DNA from: an uncultured Bacteroidota bacterium
Lineage (GTDB): Bacteria; Bacteroidota; Bacteroidia; Chitinophagales; Chitinophagaceae
Direction of reading: 5' to 3'
Assembly: GCA_903865435.1 (NCBI GenBank)
Contig: CAIPJS010000077.1
Location: 1-64,000, forward strand
Length of the DNA: 64,000 nucleotides
Part shown: one piece after another, positions 9,495 to 18,846 of the stretch
How positions within the stretch are numbered: position 1 is the stretch's first letter
Layout of the letters: each line of letters begins with the position of its first letter
Program-made: the position numbers and the translations under genes
The notes under the pieces: generated by a model
What the model saw: the letters and a program-made list of their open reading frames with translations, nothing else
What the model was told of the DNA's origin: nothing
Database searches by the model: none

Positions 9495-9893
9495 ATGGTA
9501 ACAGATCCAATAGCAGACTACTTAACAAGAATACGTAACGCCCAAATGGCGCAACACCGTATCGTTGAAATTCCTGCTTCCAACTTAAAAAAGCGCATCA
9601 CTGAAATTTTGTATGATCAAGGATATATCTTGAAATACAAATTTGAAGAGGATAGTAAACAAGGGTTAATCAAAATAGCCTTGAAATACGACCCCTCTAC
9701 CAAACAACCAGCGATTCGCTCTTTAGATCGTATCAGTCGTCCGGGTTTGCGTCAATATGCAAAGCCAGCCGAAATTAAAAGAGTAAGCAATGGTTTAGGT
9801 ATTGCTATCTTAAGTACTTCAAAAGGAGTATTAACAGACAAGCAAGCTAAAGCCAACAATGTAGGTGGCGAAGTATTGTGTTCCATCTCTTAA
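9495..9893 (+). CDS. rpsH: 30S ribosomal protein S8
   Basis: S8 (uS8) binds the central domain of 16S rRNA and in E. coli represses the spc operon. The 132-residue protein begins MVTDPIADYLTRIRNAQ and carries the C-terminal GLGIAILSTSKGVLTDKQA signature. An 85-nt A-rich gap precedes it. Confidence 0.97.
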   Translation: MVTDPIADYLTRIRNAQMAQHRIVEIPASNLKKRITEILYDQGYILKYKFEEDSKQGLIKIALKYDPSTKQPAIRSLDRISRPGLRQYAKPAEIKRVSNGLGIAILSTSKGVLTDKQAKANNVGGEVLCSIS

Positions 9894-9980
9894 GAAAATA
9901 AATTCATTGCTTGAAATGCATTTAAGCCTTTAGTCGGGGCTGAAAACTATCAAGCATCAAAACAAAATAAAAAATCGACT

Positions 9981-10532
9981 ATGTCTAGAATAGGAAAAAA
10001 ACCAGTGAGCATCCCAAAAGGAGTGACCGTTACAGTGAGCAACCATGTTGTTACTGTGAAAGGACCTAAAGGAACCTTAACTCAAGATATTGATCGTGAT
10101 ATCGAAATCGAGATCACTGCAGAAGAAGTACTCGTTAAGCGTCCAACCGAGCAGATTCGTCACAGAGCCATGCATGGTTTGTATCGTTCTTTGATTAGCA
10201 ACTTAGTAAAAGGCGTTACTGATGGATACAAAAAAGATTTAGAATTAGTAGGGGTAGGTTTTAAAGCCACCCATGCTGGTAATATCTTAGACCTTGCTTT
10301 AGGCTATTCTCACAACATTATTTTTGAAGTACCTAAAGAATTAAAAGTAACTACCACTACAGAGAAAGGACAAAATCCTAAAATCTTTTTAGAAGGTAGC
10401 GACAAACAATTGATTGGACAAGTAGCTGCAAAGATTCGCGGTTTACGTAAGCCAGAACCATACAAAGGAAAAGGGGTACGTTATTCTGATGAGGTGGTAA
10501 GAAGAAAAGCAGGTAAAGCAGCAGGTAAATAA
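9981..10532 (+). CDS. rplF: 50S ribosomal protein L6
   Basis: L6 (uL6) has two similar domains and lies near the factor-binding site. The 183-residue protein begins MSRIGKKPVSIPKGV and ends in the PEPYKGKGVRYSDE signature. A hairpin CGAGCG/CGCTCG with loop GCAGCAT lies after it at 10550-10568; there is no T-run, so it is more likely an mRNA processing or stability element than a terminator. Confidence 0.97.
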   Translation: MSRIGKKPVSIPKGVTVTVSNHVVTVKGPKGTLTQDIDRDIEIEITAEEVLVKRPTEQIRHRAMHGLYRSLISNLVKGVTDGYKKDLELVGVGFKATHAGNILDLALGYSHNIIFEVPKELKVTTTTEKGQNPKIFLEGSDKQLIGQVAAKIRGLRKPEPYKGKGVRYSDEVVRRKAGKAAGK

Positions 10533-10585
10533 ACATTAAAAAATCACGACGAGCGGCAGCATCGCTCGACTAAAAAATAAATAAC

Positions 10586-10936
10586 ATGAGTAAATTAACT
10601 CAAAGACAAAAAATCAGATACAGAATTCGCAAAAAGGTACAAGGTACTGCAGCGAAACCTCGTTTGTCTGTATTTAGAAGCAACGCTGACATTTATTGTC
10701 AACTAATTGATGATGTAACTGGGGTAACCCTTGCAGCATCTTCTTCTAGAGAAGCTGATATCGCCGCTCAAAAAGTTGCAAAAATTGACAAAGCTAAATT
10801 AGCAGGTCAATCAGTAGCAAAAAAAGCAGCAGCACTTTCTATCACAACATGTGTATTCGACAGAGGTGGTAATTTATACCACGGTAGAATTAAGGCAGTT
10901 GCTGAAGGTGCAAGAGAGGGAGGACTTCAATTTTAA
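10586..10936 (+). CDS. rplR: 50S ribosomal protein L18
   Basis: L18 (uL18) delivers 5S rRNA to the large subunit together with L5. The 116-residue product has RYRIRKKVQGTAAKPRLSVF and the C-terminal FDRGGNLYHGRIKAVAEGARE core of the family. Length is normal. Confidence 0.97.
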   Translation: MSKLTQRQKIRYRIRKKVQGTAAKPRLSVFRSNADIYCQLIDDVTGVTLAASSSREADIAAQKVAKIDKAKLAGQSVAKKAAALSITTCVFDRGGNLYHGRIKAVAEGAREGGLQF

Positions 10937-10962
10937 TTTGATAAAAATACTAATAGAAAAAC

Positions 10963-11484
10963 ATGTCTAAAGTAAATGTAAATAAAGTTAAAGCAGCAGG
11001 TGATGTAGAACTAAAAGAAAAAGTAGTTTCTATTAACCGTGTAGTTAAAACAACAAAAGGTGGACGTACTTTTAGCTTTTCAGCTTTAGTAGTAGTGGGT
11101 AACGAAAATGGCGTAGTAGGTCAAGGTTTAGGTAAAGCCAAAGAAGTTCAAGAAGCTATTACAAAAGGTATCGAAGATGCTAAGAAAAATTTAGTAAAAG
11201 TACCTGTAATGCACGGAACCATTCCTCACGAGCAATTGGCTAAGGAAGGTGCTGCGAAAGTCTTAATTAAACCAGCTGCACACGGAGCGGGTGTAATTGC
11301 GGGTGGTAGCATGCGTGCTGTATTAGAGAGCGCTGGCATTACCGACGTTTTGGCTAAAAGTTTAGGATCTGCTAACCCACACAATGTGGTTAAAGCAACC
11401 ATCAAAGCTTTAGGTTTATTACGTGAACCCATTCAATTTGCAAAAACAAGAAATATCAAATTATCAAAAGTATTCAACGGATAA
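10963..11484 (+). CDS. rpsE: 30S ribosomal protein S5
   Basis: S5 (uS5) contributes to decoding accuracy with S4. The 173-residue product has the N-terminal dsRNA-binding-like domain ([19 protein letters not shown]), then [20 protein letters not shown] and the [15 protein letters not shown] segment. It ends shortly after the core, without a long tail. Confidence 0.97.
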   Translation: MSKVNVNKVKAAGDVELKEKVVSINRVVKTTKGGRTFSFSALVVVGNENGVVGQGLGKAKEVQEAITKGIEDAKKNLVKVPVMHGTIPHEQLAKEGAAKVLIKPAAHGAGVIAGGSMRAVLESAGITDVLAKSLGSANPHNVVKATIKALGLLREPIQFAKTRNIKLSKVFNG

Positions 11485-11529
11485 GCTTAACAATAGCTAA
11501 TTCTTAATACGATTATAAATAATTCAATG

Positions 11530-11712
11530 ATGAAAAAAATAAAAATAACTCAAGTTAAAAGTGGCATTGACAGATCAGAGCGTCAAAAACAAACTTTAAT
11601 TGCGTTGGGTTTAAGAAAGTTAAACGCCACCAAAGAAGTAGAGGCAACTCCACAAATCTTGGGTATGGTGAACAAAGTATTACACTTAGTAAAAGTGGAA
11701 GAAATAGCGTAG
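11530..11712 (+). CDS. rpmD: 50S ribosomal protein L30
   Basis: L30 (uL30) is a small bacterial-type ribosomal protein. The product is about 60 residues, with KIKITQVKSGIDRSERQK followed by ALGLRKLNATKEVE and a C-terminal MVNKVLHLVKVEE. Two adjacent ATG codons (11527 and 11530) are possible starts; the second is chosen because relatives begin MKKIKIT. Its place between rpsE and rplO is canonical. Confidence 0.95.
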   Translation: MKKIKITQVKSGIDRSERQKQTLIALGLRKLNATKEVEATPQILGMVNKVLHLVKVEEIA

Positions 11713-11773
11713 GCTGTTTCTTTTTATTAAATAATAAGCGAGTGGAGATACCCCGAAAGTAAAAATCAAAAAA

Positions 11774-12220
11774 ATGAAATTACACAATTTAAAACCTGCG
11801 GAAGGTTCGGTTCACAAAGCAATTAGAATTGGTAGAGGAGAAGCATCTGGTAAAGGTGGTACTTCTACAAAAGGTAACAAAGGTGGTCAAAGCCGTGCAG
11901 GTTACAAAAGTAAAATGGCACATGAAGGTGGTCAAATGCCTATCCAACGTAGAGTTCCAAAACGTGGATTCAAAAACATCAATCGCATCGAATACGTTGT
12001 ATTCAACTTGGGTCAATTAGACCAATTGATTGAGAAATACGGTTTCAAAGAAATCACTCCTGAAAACTTATACATGAATAGTTTGATCGCACGTACCGAC
12101 TTGGTAAAAGTGTTGGCAAACGGAGAATTGAAAACTAAGATCAATTTCAGAGTAAACGCAGCAAGCAAGAAAGCACAAGAAGCAATTGTTGCAGCAGGCG
12201 GAACCATTGAAATTATCTAA
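11774..12220 (+). CDS. rplO: 50S ribosomal protein L15
   Basis: L15 (uL15) is a late-assembly 50S protein. The 148-residue product starts MKLHNLKPAEGSVHKAIRIG, has the glycine-rich extension GEASGKGGTSTKGNKGGQSR, and ends with the KAQEAIVAAGGTIEII segment. It directly precedes secY. Confidence 0.97.
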   Translation: MKLHNLKPAEGSVHKAIRIGRGEASGKGGTSTKGNKGGQSRAGYKSKMAHEGGQMPIQRRVPKRGFKNINRIEYVVFNLGQLDQLIEKYGFKEITPENLYMNSLIARTDLVKVLANGELKTKINFRVNAASKKAQEAIVAAGGTIEII

Positions 12221-12300
12221 CAATTTTTATGTATATTCGAAAAGCAATTAAAATTGTAATTCGATATTAAAAAGTGCTTTTGGGCAATAATTAAATACTG

Positions 12301-13647
12301 ATGAAAAAATTATTAGATACATTAAAGAATATTTGGGCTATAAGCGACTTAAAAAGTAAAATTTTGGTCACTTTGGCTTTGGTATTAACCTACCGTATTG
12401 GTGCGCAAATCACCTTACCAGGAATTAATCCATTAGCCATTGAGGCTGCTCAAAAAGCAGGCAAGAGCAACGGCTTATTGGGTATTTTTGATATGTTTGC
12501 TGGAGGTGCTTTTTCACAAGCATCTGTTTTGGCATTGGGTATCATGCCTTATATTTCTGCTTCTATCTTTATGCAATTGATGACTATTTTGGTACCTCAA
12601 TTACAAAAAGTTCAAAAGGAGGGAGAAAGCGGAAGAAACAAAATTAATCAATGGACAAGATATTTAACAGTGATTGTAACTGCTTTTCAAGCAGGTGCTT
12701 ATGTTGCTTATTTAAATAGCCCTGGATATGCAGATGCATTGATTCCTGCATTCAAACCTTATTTCTGGTTGTCAACAGTAGTTACTTTAACTGCAGGTAC
12801 ATTATTTGTAATGTGGTTGGGTGAAAAAATTCAAGACAAAGGTTTAGGTAATGGTACATCTATCATTATCATGGTGGGTATCTTAGGTCGTTTGCCTCAA
12901 TCGCTTATTTTAGAATTTAGTTCTAAAAGCCAAAAAGGCGGTGGGGGTTTATTAATATTTTTAATTGAGGTTGCTATATTGGTAACGATCATTATGGGTT
13001 TAATTGTACTTGTACAAGGTGTTCGTAAAATACCTGTTACTTATGCAAAACAAATTATTGGAGGTTCGCAAGTAGGCGGAGCACGTCAATTTTTACCTGT
13101 TAAAGTAAACAGTGCCGGTGTAATGCCTATCATATTTGCGCAAGCCATTATGTTCTTACCAACTTTGGTTTCATTTACAAATATTGATTCTGCACAAGGT
13201 ATTGTTAGAATATTCAATGACCATAGCAATGTTTGGTACATGCTTATTTATTCAATTATGGTAATTGGATTCACCTTCTTGTATACTGCATTAATATTCA
13301 ATCCTAAGCAAATTTCGGAAGATTTAAAACGTAATAATGGATTTGTTCCAGGTGTAAAACCAGGACAACCTACCACCGATTATATTGGCGCTGTGATGGA
13401 TAGAATTACTTTACCAGGTGCGATTTTATTGGCTTTGGTAGGTATTTTACCAGGTTTCGCTCAAAAATTAGGTGTCACACAAGGATTCAGTACTTTCTTC
13501 GGAGGAACTTCCTTATTGATTATGGTGGGTGTAATTTTAGATACTTTGCAACAAATTGAAACTCATTTATTAATGCGTCAATACGATGGATTAATGAGTT
13601 CAGGTCGCGTGCAAGGAAGGACAAATATTGGTGGATCTACCATCTAG
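12301..13647 (+). CDS. secY: Preprotein translocase subunit SecY
   Basis: SecY forms the protein-conducting channel in the inner membrane. The 448-residue protein has ten predicted transmembrane segments, the plug-region IFDMFAGGAFSQASVLALG, and the cytosolic loop GGARQFLPVKVNSAGVMPI that contacts SecA and ribosomes. The C-terminus has LLMRQYDGLMSSGRVQGR. It closes the ribosomal block and is followed by a strong terminator hairpin before map. Confidence 0.98.
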   Translation: MKKLLDTLKNIWAISDLKSKILVTLALVLTYRIGAQITLPGINPLAIEAAQKAGKSNGLLGIFDMFAGGAFSQASVLALGIMPYISASIFMQLMTILVPQLQKVQKEGESGRNKINQWTRYLTVIVTAFQAGAYVAYLNSPGYADALIPAFKPYFWLSTVVTLTAGTLFVMWLGEKIQDKGLGNGTSIIIMVGILGRLPQSLILEFSSKSQKGGGGLLIFLIEVAILVTIIMGLIVLVQGVRKIPVTYAKQIIGGSQVGGARQFLPVKVNSAGVMPIIFAQAIMFLPTLVSFTNIDSAQGIVRIFNDHSNVWYMLIYSIMVIGFTFLYTALIFNPKQISEDLKRNNGFVPGVKPGQPTTDYIGAVMDRITLPGAILLALVGILPGFAQKLGVTQGFSTFFGGTSLLIMVGVILDTLQQIETHLLMRQYDGLMSSGRVQGRTNIGGSTI

Positions 13648-13683
13648 AAAAAAGGATACTTAATAAAAATATTTATATTTACG

Positions 13684-13716
13684 AACCTGTCCTATAAAGG
13701 CAGGTTTGTTTTTTTA
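13684..13716 (+). terminator. Intrinsic terminator after secY
   Basis: AACCTG (13684-13689) pairs with CAGGTT (13701-13706), followed by TGTTTTTTT. This probably ends most transcripts of the S10-spc block before map. Confidence 0.8.
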
Positions 13717-13732
13717 TAAGATAAATGGCATT

Positions 13733-14536
13733 ATGGTTTATACAAAAACAGAAGAGCAAGTTAAATGGATGCAAGACGCTGCCTTGTTGGTGAGTAAAAC
13801 ACTTACTCAAGTGGCAATGCAACTAAAGCCAGGAATGACTACTTTAGACATTGATCAATTTTGTATGCAATATGTAAAGGATCACAATGCAACACTTTCT
13901 TTTTACAATTACCATGGCTATCCTCACAATATATGTGCTTCTGTAAATGATGTAGTGGTGCATGGCTTTCCAAATAAGACCTCATTAAAAGAAGGAGACA
14001 TTGTTTCCATTGATTTAGGTGTGGTCTTAAACGGTTGGCATGGAGATCATGCGTATACATTCATTATTGGTGAAGTGGCACCAGAACTTTTACAATTGGT
14101 AAAAGTAACCAAAGAGTCCTTGTACAAAGGCATTGAAAAAGCCATTGTCAACAATAGAGTAGGAGACATTGGTTATGCCATTCAAGAGCATACCGAAACA
14201 TTACATGGCTATGGTGTAGTGAGAGAATTAGTGGGACATGGCCTGGGAAAAAGTTTACATGAAGATCCTCAAGTACCTAATTATGGTAAAAGAGGAACAG
14301 GTTTGAAGATGAAAGAAAATTTAGTATTGGCAATTGAGCCCATGATTAATTTAGGGACACATAAAGTTTTTACAGAAGAAGATGGGTGGACGGTAAAAAC
14401 ACAAGACGGAAAAGTTTCGGTACATTTTGAACACGATGTATGTGTAAAAAATAAAGAAGCTTTCATTTTGTCTGATTTTTCTATGATAGAGGCTGCCGAA
14501 AAGTTAAATCCTAATTTGAATACTTCCTATTATTAA
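13733..14536 (+). CDS. map: Type I methionine aminopeptidase
   Basis: It removes the initiator Met from nascent proteins, using two divalent metal ions. The start is ATG 13733 (MVYTKTEEQVKWM); an in-frame TTG at 13706 lies inside the terminator and is unlikely. The 267-residue product has the metal-ligand motifs DIGV-like SIDLGVVLNGWHGDHAYTF (two Asp), GHGLGKSLHEDPQVP (His), a TxEP-like AIEPM (Glu) and a C-terminal Glu in HFEHDV. In related genomes map is followed by infA and rpmJ; here it is followed 8 nt later by an unrelated flavoprotein gene. Confidence 0.95.
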   Translation: MVYTKTEEQVKWMQDAALLVSKTLTQVAMQLKPGMTTLDIDQFCMQYVKDHNATLSFYNYHGYPHNICASVNDVVVHGFPNKTSLKEGDIVSIDLGVVLNGWHGDHAYTFIIGEVAPELLQLVKVTKESLYKGIEKAIVNNRVGDIGYAIQEHTETLHGYGVVRELVGHGLGKSLHEDPQVPNYGKRGTGLKMKENLVLAIEPMINLGTHKVFTEEDGWTVKTQDGKVSVHFEHDVCVKNKEAFILSDFSMIEAAEKLNPNLNTSYY

Positions 14537-14544
14537 AATTGGCT

Positions 14545-15786
14545 ATGGGAACAAAAAAAATTGTTGTAGTAGGGGGTGGTGCTGCAGGTTTTTTCTGTGC
14601 CATTCAAATTGCCGAACTGCATCCCAATTGGGACATCAGCCTATTAGAAAAATCCAATAAATTATTGTCTAAAGTTAAAGTAAGTGGTGGTGGGCGTTGC
14701 AATGTAACCCATGCCTGTCCAGATGTGGAAATGCTTTTAAAAAAATATCCCCGCGGTGAAAAATTTTTGAAGAAAGCATTTTATCAATTCGCAACAAAGC
14801 AAACCATTCAGTGGTTTGCAAATAACGGCGTTCAATTGCATACGGAAAAAGACGGTAGAATGTTTCCCACTACTAATAATTCAGCAACCATCATTGATTG
14901 TTTTTTACAAAAAGTACATCAGCATCAAATAAAAGTGTTGACGGATCATGAAGTGGTTCATGTAGAAAAATTAAATCAGGGAAATGAAGATAATTTTTTA
15001 ATTACACTCTCTAATAAAAAAACTTTGCAAGCCAATGCCATTTGTTTGGCTACGGGTGGCATGTTAAAATCAGATAAATTATCTTGGTTAACTTTACTTG
15101 GGCATTCGATTGTAGAACCCGTACCTTCTTTATTTACATTCAATGTTGTAGAAAAAAACATTACCAGCTTAATGGGAGTAGCTTTAGACAGTGCCATCAT
15201 CCAATGGAAAGGAAATAAAACAACAGAAAAAGGCCCTTTATTGATTACACATTGGGGTATCAGCGGACCTGCTGCAATTAAATTATCTGCTTGGTGTGCA
15301 AGAGAATTGGCGAATGACAATTATGAAGGAGCCATAATTATTAATTGGACCCCCGAATACAATGAAGCAACATTAAAAATGGAGTGGATCAATTTAAGAA
15401 TGGATTTTGGCAAACGCGAAATGGGATCAAAAAATCCGTTTAGTCTACCGCAAAGATTATGGCAATTTTTATTGCAAGAAGCAGGTATCTTACTAACAAC
15501 AAAATGGGCCGATCTAAAAAGTGCACAACAACAAATATTAATTCAATTATTAACAAGGATGCAATTGAATGTAAAAGGCAAAACAACTTTTAAAGAAGAG
15601 TTCGTTACATGCGGTGGGGTAGCCTTATCCGAAATTGATGCAAGTACAATGGAAAGTAAGTTGGTTCCAGGTTTACATTTTGCAGGAGAAATGATGGATG
15701 TAGATGGCATTACTGGGGGTTTCAATTTTCAACATGCCTGGACCTCGGGCTGGATGGCAGCCCAGCATATGGGGCAGTTGGTTTAA
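14545..15786 (+). CDS. NAD(P)/FAD-dependent oxidoreductase, HI0933/BaiN-like
   Basis: The 413-residue product belongs to the HI0933-like flavoprotein family (related to BaiN and YhiN), whose physiological substrate is mostly unknown. It has the Rossmann FAD motif VVVGGGAAGFFCA at the N-terminus, SGGGRCNVTHACP, GRMFP, HWGISGPA, and the C-terminal TCGGVALSEID and GLHFAGEMMDVDGITGG signatures. ATG 14545 is preferred over TTG 14539. The gene follows map by 8 nt and is probably cotranscribed. A 172-nt gap with the rpsA promoter follows. Confidence 0.88.
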   Translation: MGTKKIVVVGGGAAGFFCAIQIAELHPNWDISLLEKSNKLLSKVKVSGGGRCNVTHACPDVEMLLKKYPRGEKFLKKAFYQFATKQTIQWFANNGVQLHTEKDGRMFPTTNNSATIIDCFLQKVHQHQIKVLTDHEVVHVEKLNQGNEDNFLITLSNKKTLQANAICLATGGMLKSDKLSWLTLLGHSIVEPVPSLFTFNVVEKNITSLMGVALDSAIIQWKGNKTTEKGPLLITHWGISGPAAIKLSAWCARELANDNYEGAIIINWTPEYNEATLKMEWINLRMDFGKREMGSKNPFSLPQRLWQFLLQEAGILLTTKWADLKSAQQQILIQLLTRMQLNVKGKTTFKEEFVTCGGVALSEIDASTMESKLVPGLHFAGEMMDVDGITGGFNFQHAWTSGWMAAQHMGQLV

Positions 15787-15921
15787 GTATTTTTACCCTA
15801 TTGGGCAGTTTCCATTCCCTTTTTCTTTAATAGAGATGAATCAACCTGATTATCAATAGGTTAGAACTTTAAAAATGCATATTTTTTAGGTCATTTTAGG
15901 GCTATTTTATTGCTTTTTCCC

Positions 15922-15929
15922 TACCTTTG
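15922..15929 (+). promoter_or_regulatory. -7 box TACCTTTG and leader hairpin for rpsA
   Basis: TACCTTTG fits the Bacteroidota -7 consensus, 30 nt before the rpsA ATG. The short leader is mostly one stem-loop: CCGGT (15934-15938) pairs with ACCGG (15947-15951) around TCAAAAAC, ending 7 nt before the start codon. S1 controls its own translation in E. coli, so a similar role for this hairpin is plausible but unproven. Confidence 0.65.
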
Positions 15930-15958
15930 CCGTCCGGTTCAAAAACACCGGATTTTAT

Positions 15959-17839
15959 ATGAAACTATTTTCAAAAAACCTAAACGCAGACGCACAGGAA
16001 TTCGATGGCGCTACAGCTGTTGAAGCAACTGCGACACCAAAAGCACCTGAACAAATTATTACAGCGCATGACGATTTTGATTGGAGCGTTGACAAACGTA
16101 ACGTTAGTCATTATGCAGAAGCTGAAAGAGTAAAGTATGATAAAGTGTATGATGGCACTTTCGTACAAATTTCTGATGGAGAAATTATGAATGGATTAGT
16201 AGTTGCTTTAACTAAAACAGATGTCGTAGTAAACATTGGTTTTAAAAGTGACGGTCTAGTATCATTAAATGAATTCCGTGACACCAATGGTGTAAAAACT
16301 GGTGATACAGTAGAAGTGATGGTAGTTGAAAAAGAAGACCGTGATGGCAATCTTCATTTAAGCCGTAAGTCTGCGCGTATTTTCCGTGCTTGGGAAAGAA
16401 TTATGGAAGTACATAAAACTGGTGAAGTAGTTACCGGTTTAGTGACAAGCAAAACAAAAGGTGGTTTAATCGTTGATGTATTTGGTATGGAAACTTTCTT
16501 ACCAGGTTCTCAAATTGATGTGAAACCCGTTACAGATTATGATCAATTCGTAGGTAAGACAATGGAATTTAAAGTAGTGAAGATTAACGAAACTATTAAG
16601 AATGCCGTTGTATCACATAAAGCATTAATCGAAAGCGATATCGAAGCACAACGTGCCGAAATCATGAGTAAATTAGAGAAAGGCCAAGTATTAGAAGGTG
16701 TAGTGAAAAACATCACTGATTTTGGTGCGTTCATGGACTTAGGTGGATTGGATGGTTTATTGTACATCACCGATATTTCTTGGGGTAGAATTTCTCACCC
16801 AAGTGAGGTGGTTAAATTAGATCAAAAAATTCAAGTGGTTGTATTAGACTTTGATGATGACAAAAAACGTATCAGCTTAGGTTTAAAACAATTGACTCCA
16901 CATCCTTGGGATGTATTACCACAAGTATTATTAGAAGGTAGTGTTGTAAAAGGTAAAGTAGTTAACATTGAAGACTACGGTGCTTTCTTAGAAATTCAAC
17001 CAGGTGTTGAAGGTTTGGTACACGTATCTGAAATTACTTGGGCCAACACGCCAATCAATGCAAAAGAATTCTTCAAATTAGGAGATGAGCATGAAGCGAA
17101 AGTGGTAACATTAGATAAAGATGCTCGTAAGATGAGCTTGAGTATTAAACAAATGTCTCAAGATCCTTGGAGTTCTATCGATAATAAATTCCCAGAAAAT
17201 AGCAAACACAAAGGGCTTGTAAAAAACATCACTCCATACGGTGTGTTTATTGAATTAGAATCAGGCATTGGTGGAATGATTCACATCAGCGATTTAAGTT
17301 GGTTAAAGCGTTTCAATCACCCTTCTGAATATGTTAAAGTAGGAGAGTCTATTGATATCAAAATTTTGAACATCGATAAAGAAAATAGAAAATTACAATT
17401 AGGACATAAGCAATTGGAAGAAGATCCTTGGAATGCATTAGAGGAAACTTTTGCAATTGGATCTATTCATGATGGTACCATTGTTCGTAAAGACGACAAG
17501 GGCGCGATTGTACAATTGCCACATGGTTTAGAAGGATTTGCACCTAATCGTCATTTAGCAAAAGAAGACGGTAAACAAGTTCAAGCAGAAGAAACTGCGA
17601 AATTCATGGTGATTGAATTTGATCGCAATGAAAAGCGTATAGTTGTAAGCCATGCTAGAATTTGGGAGCAAGCCATTACAGAAGAAAAAGAAGTAGCGAA
17701 GAAAGAAGCTAAAGTTGAAACAGAAAAGACAAAAAAAGCAGTTAAAACCATTCAAGCTAAAGTAGAAAAATCTACTTTGGGTGATTTAGGTGCTTTGGCC
17801 GAAATCAAAGCTAAAATGGACGAGAATAAAGCTGGTTAA
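15959..17839 (+). CDS. rpsA: 30S ribosomal protein S1
   Basis: S1 (bS1) recruits and unfolds mRNA on the 30S subunit. The 626-residue protein shows six S1/OB repeats, starting at about residues 60, 150, 235, 320, 405 and 490. Repeats 3-5 are closest to consensus, with cores such as GVVKNITDFGAFMDLGG. An N-terminal extension of about 50 residues precedes them, and a Lys/Glu-rich tail (about residues 560-626) follows. In Bacteroidota, where Shine-Dalgarno pairing is largely unused, S1 is probably central to start selection (inference). The gene has its own promoter and a terminator. Confidence 0.95.
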   Translation: MKLFSKNLNADAQEFDGATAVEATATPKAPEQIITAHDDFDWSVDKRNVSHYAEAERVKYDKVYDGTFVQISDGEIMNGLVVALTKTDVVVNIGFKSDGLVSLNEFRDTNGVKTGDTVEVMVVEKEDRDGNLHLSRKSARIFRAWERIMEVHKTGEVVTGLVTSKTKGGLIVDVFGMETFLPGSQIDVKPVTDYDQFVGKTMEFKVVKINETIKNAVVSHKALIESDIEAQRAEIMSKLEKGQVLEGVVKNITDFGAFMDLGGLDGLLYITDISWGRISHPSEVVKLDQKIQVVVLDFDDDKKRISLGLKQLTPHPWDVLPQVLLEGSVVKGKVVNIEDYGAFLEIQPGVEGLVHVSEITWANTPINAKEFFKLGDEHEAKVVTLDKDARKMSLSIKQMSQDPWSSIDNKFPENSKHKGLVKNITPYGVFIELESGIGGMIHISDLSWLKRFNHPSEYVKVGESIDIKILNIDKENRKLQLGHKQLEEDPWNALEETFAIGSIHDGTIVRKDDKGAIVQLPHGLEGFAPNRHLAKEDGKQVQAEETAKFMVIEFDRNEKRIVVSHARIWEQAITEEKEVAKKEAKVETEKTKKAVKTIQAKVEKSTLGDLGALAEIKAKMDENKAG

Positions 17840-17872
17840 TTCTAGCGCAAATAAGTTCAAACACATTCAAGT

Positions 17873-17905
17873 TGGTCTCTTTGCGCAAGTAAAGAGACCA
17901 CTTTA
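17873..17905 (+). terminator. Hairpin terminator after rpsA
   Basis: TGGTCTCTTT (17873-17882) and AAAGAGACCA (17891-17900) form a 10-bp stem with loop GCGCAAGT. The T-run behind it is short (CTTTAAT), so termination may be partial. Confidence 0.65.
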
Positions 17906-18034
17906 ATAACTAGAACAACTGGGTTTTAAATTGGATAAGTAGTTAAATCTTAGGCAAAAGCAAATATTTTGCTATTTCTTAACGCTGTAAGATTCATTCG
18001 GAACCTTTTTAGTTCTAAATTGCTGAATAATAGT

Positions 18035-18042
18035 TAATTTTG
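18035..18042 (+). promoter_or_regulatory. -7 box TAATTTTG for bamD
   Basis: TAATTTTG ends 10 nt before the bamD ATG (18052). Transcription would begin only about 4-5 nt ahead of the start codon, giving an almost leaderless message. Confidence 0.6.
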
Positions 18043-18051
18043 CCTCCCTGT

Positions 18052-18846
18052 ATGAATAGAATATTAGTTGCTTTTTGTGTTGTTTTAGCATTGTCATCCT
18101 GTACTTCAAAATTTCAAACAATTTTAAAGAATAAGGATACAGATTTTAAAGTTAAGATGGCAGAAAAGTATTTTCAAGAAAAGAAATATACTAATGCTCA
18201 ACAGCTCTTTGAATCGGTTATGCCATTTGTTAAAGGAACGCCTAGATACGAGGAATTGTATTTAAAATTTGCGAATTCTTATTATTACGATAAGGATTAT
18301 CAAAACGCTGAAAATTTATTTAAAACTTTTGTCGAGTATTTTCCAAACAGTACTAAAACAGAGGAAGTAGAATTCATGCGTGCGTATACTTATTACAAGC
18401 GTTCGCCTAAACCCGAATTAGATCAAACCACCACCAATAGAACCATTCAATTAATGCAAGCATTCATTGATGGTCATCCTACTAGTAAAAAAGCAAAAGA
18501 AGCTGCGGAGGTGATTGATGCTTGTCGTGCAAAATTAGAGTTGAAGGAATACAATACGGCTACTTTGTATTTTAATCTTGCTTTGTATCGTGCTGCTGCC
18601 ATTTCTTATGGTTTGATGTCTGATGGGTACCCTGATTCTAAAAAATCAGATCAATACAAATTATTGACATTGAGGGCGTATTTTAAATTTGCAGAGAATA
18701 GCTTTGTAGACAAACAAAAGGAAAGATTCGAAAAGGTAGTAACAGAATATAACGATTTCGTGGACAGATATAGTGAGAGTCCATTATTGGCAGAGGCTAA
18801 AAAAATTAAGACACAAACTGATAATTATTTAAATAAAATAAAATGA
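18052..18846 (+). CDS. bamD: Outer membrane assembly lipoprotein BamD
   Basis: BamD is an essential lipoprotein of the BAM complex that inserts beta-barrels into the outer membrane. The 264-residue product has a lipoprotein signal (ALSSC, Cys17) and tetratricopeptide repeats, e.g. KYFQEKKYTNAQQLFE and SYYYDKDYQNAENLF followed by FPNSTKTEE. ATG 18052 is chosen: an in-frame TTG at 18040 lies within the -7 box and would spoil the signal peptide. The stop overlaps the rpoZ start by 4 nt (ATGA). Confidence 0.92.
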   Translation: MNRILVAFCVVLALSSCTSKFQTILKNKDTDFKVKMAEKYFQEKKYTNAQQLFESVMPFVKGTPRYEELYLKFANSYYYDKDYQNAENLFKTFVEYFPNSTKTEEVEFMRAYTYYKRSPKPELDQTTTNRTIQLMQAFIDGHPTSKKAKEAAEVIDACRAKLELKEYNTATLYFNLALYRAAAISYGLMSDGYPDSKKSDQYKLLTLRAYFKFAENSFVDKQKERFEKVVTEYNDFVDRYSESPLLAEAKKIKTQTDNYLNKIK

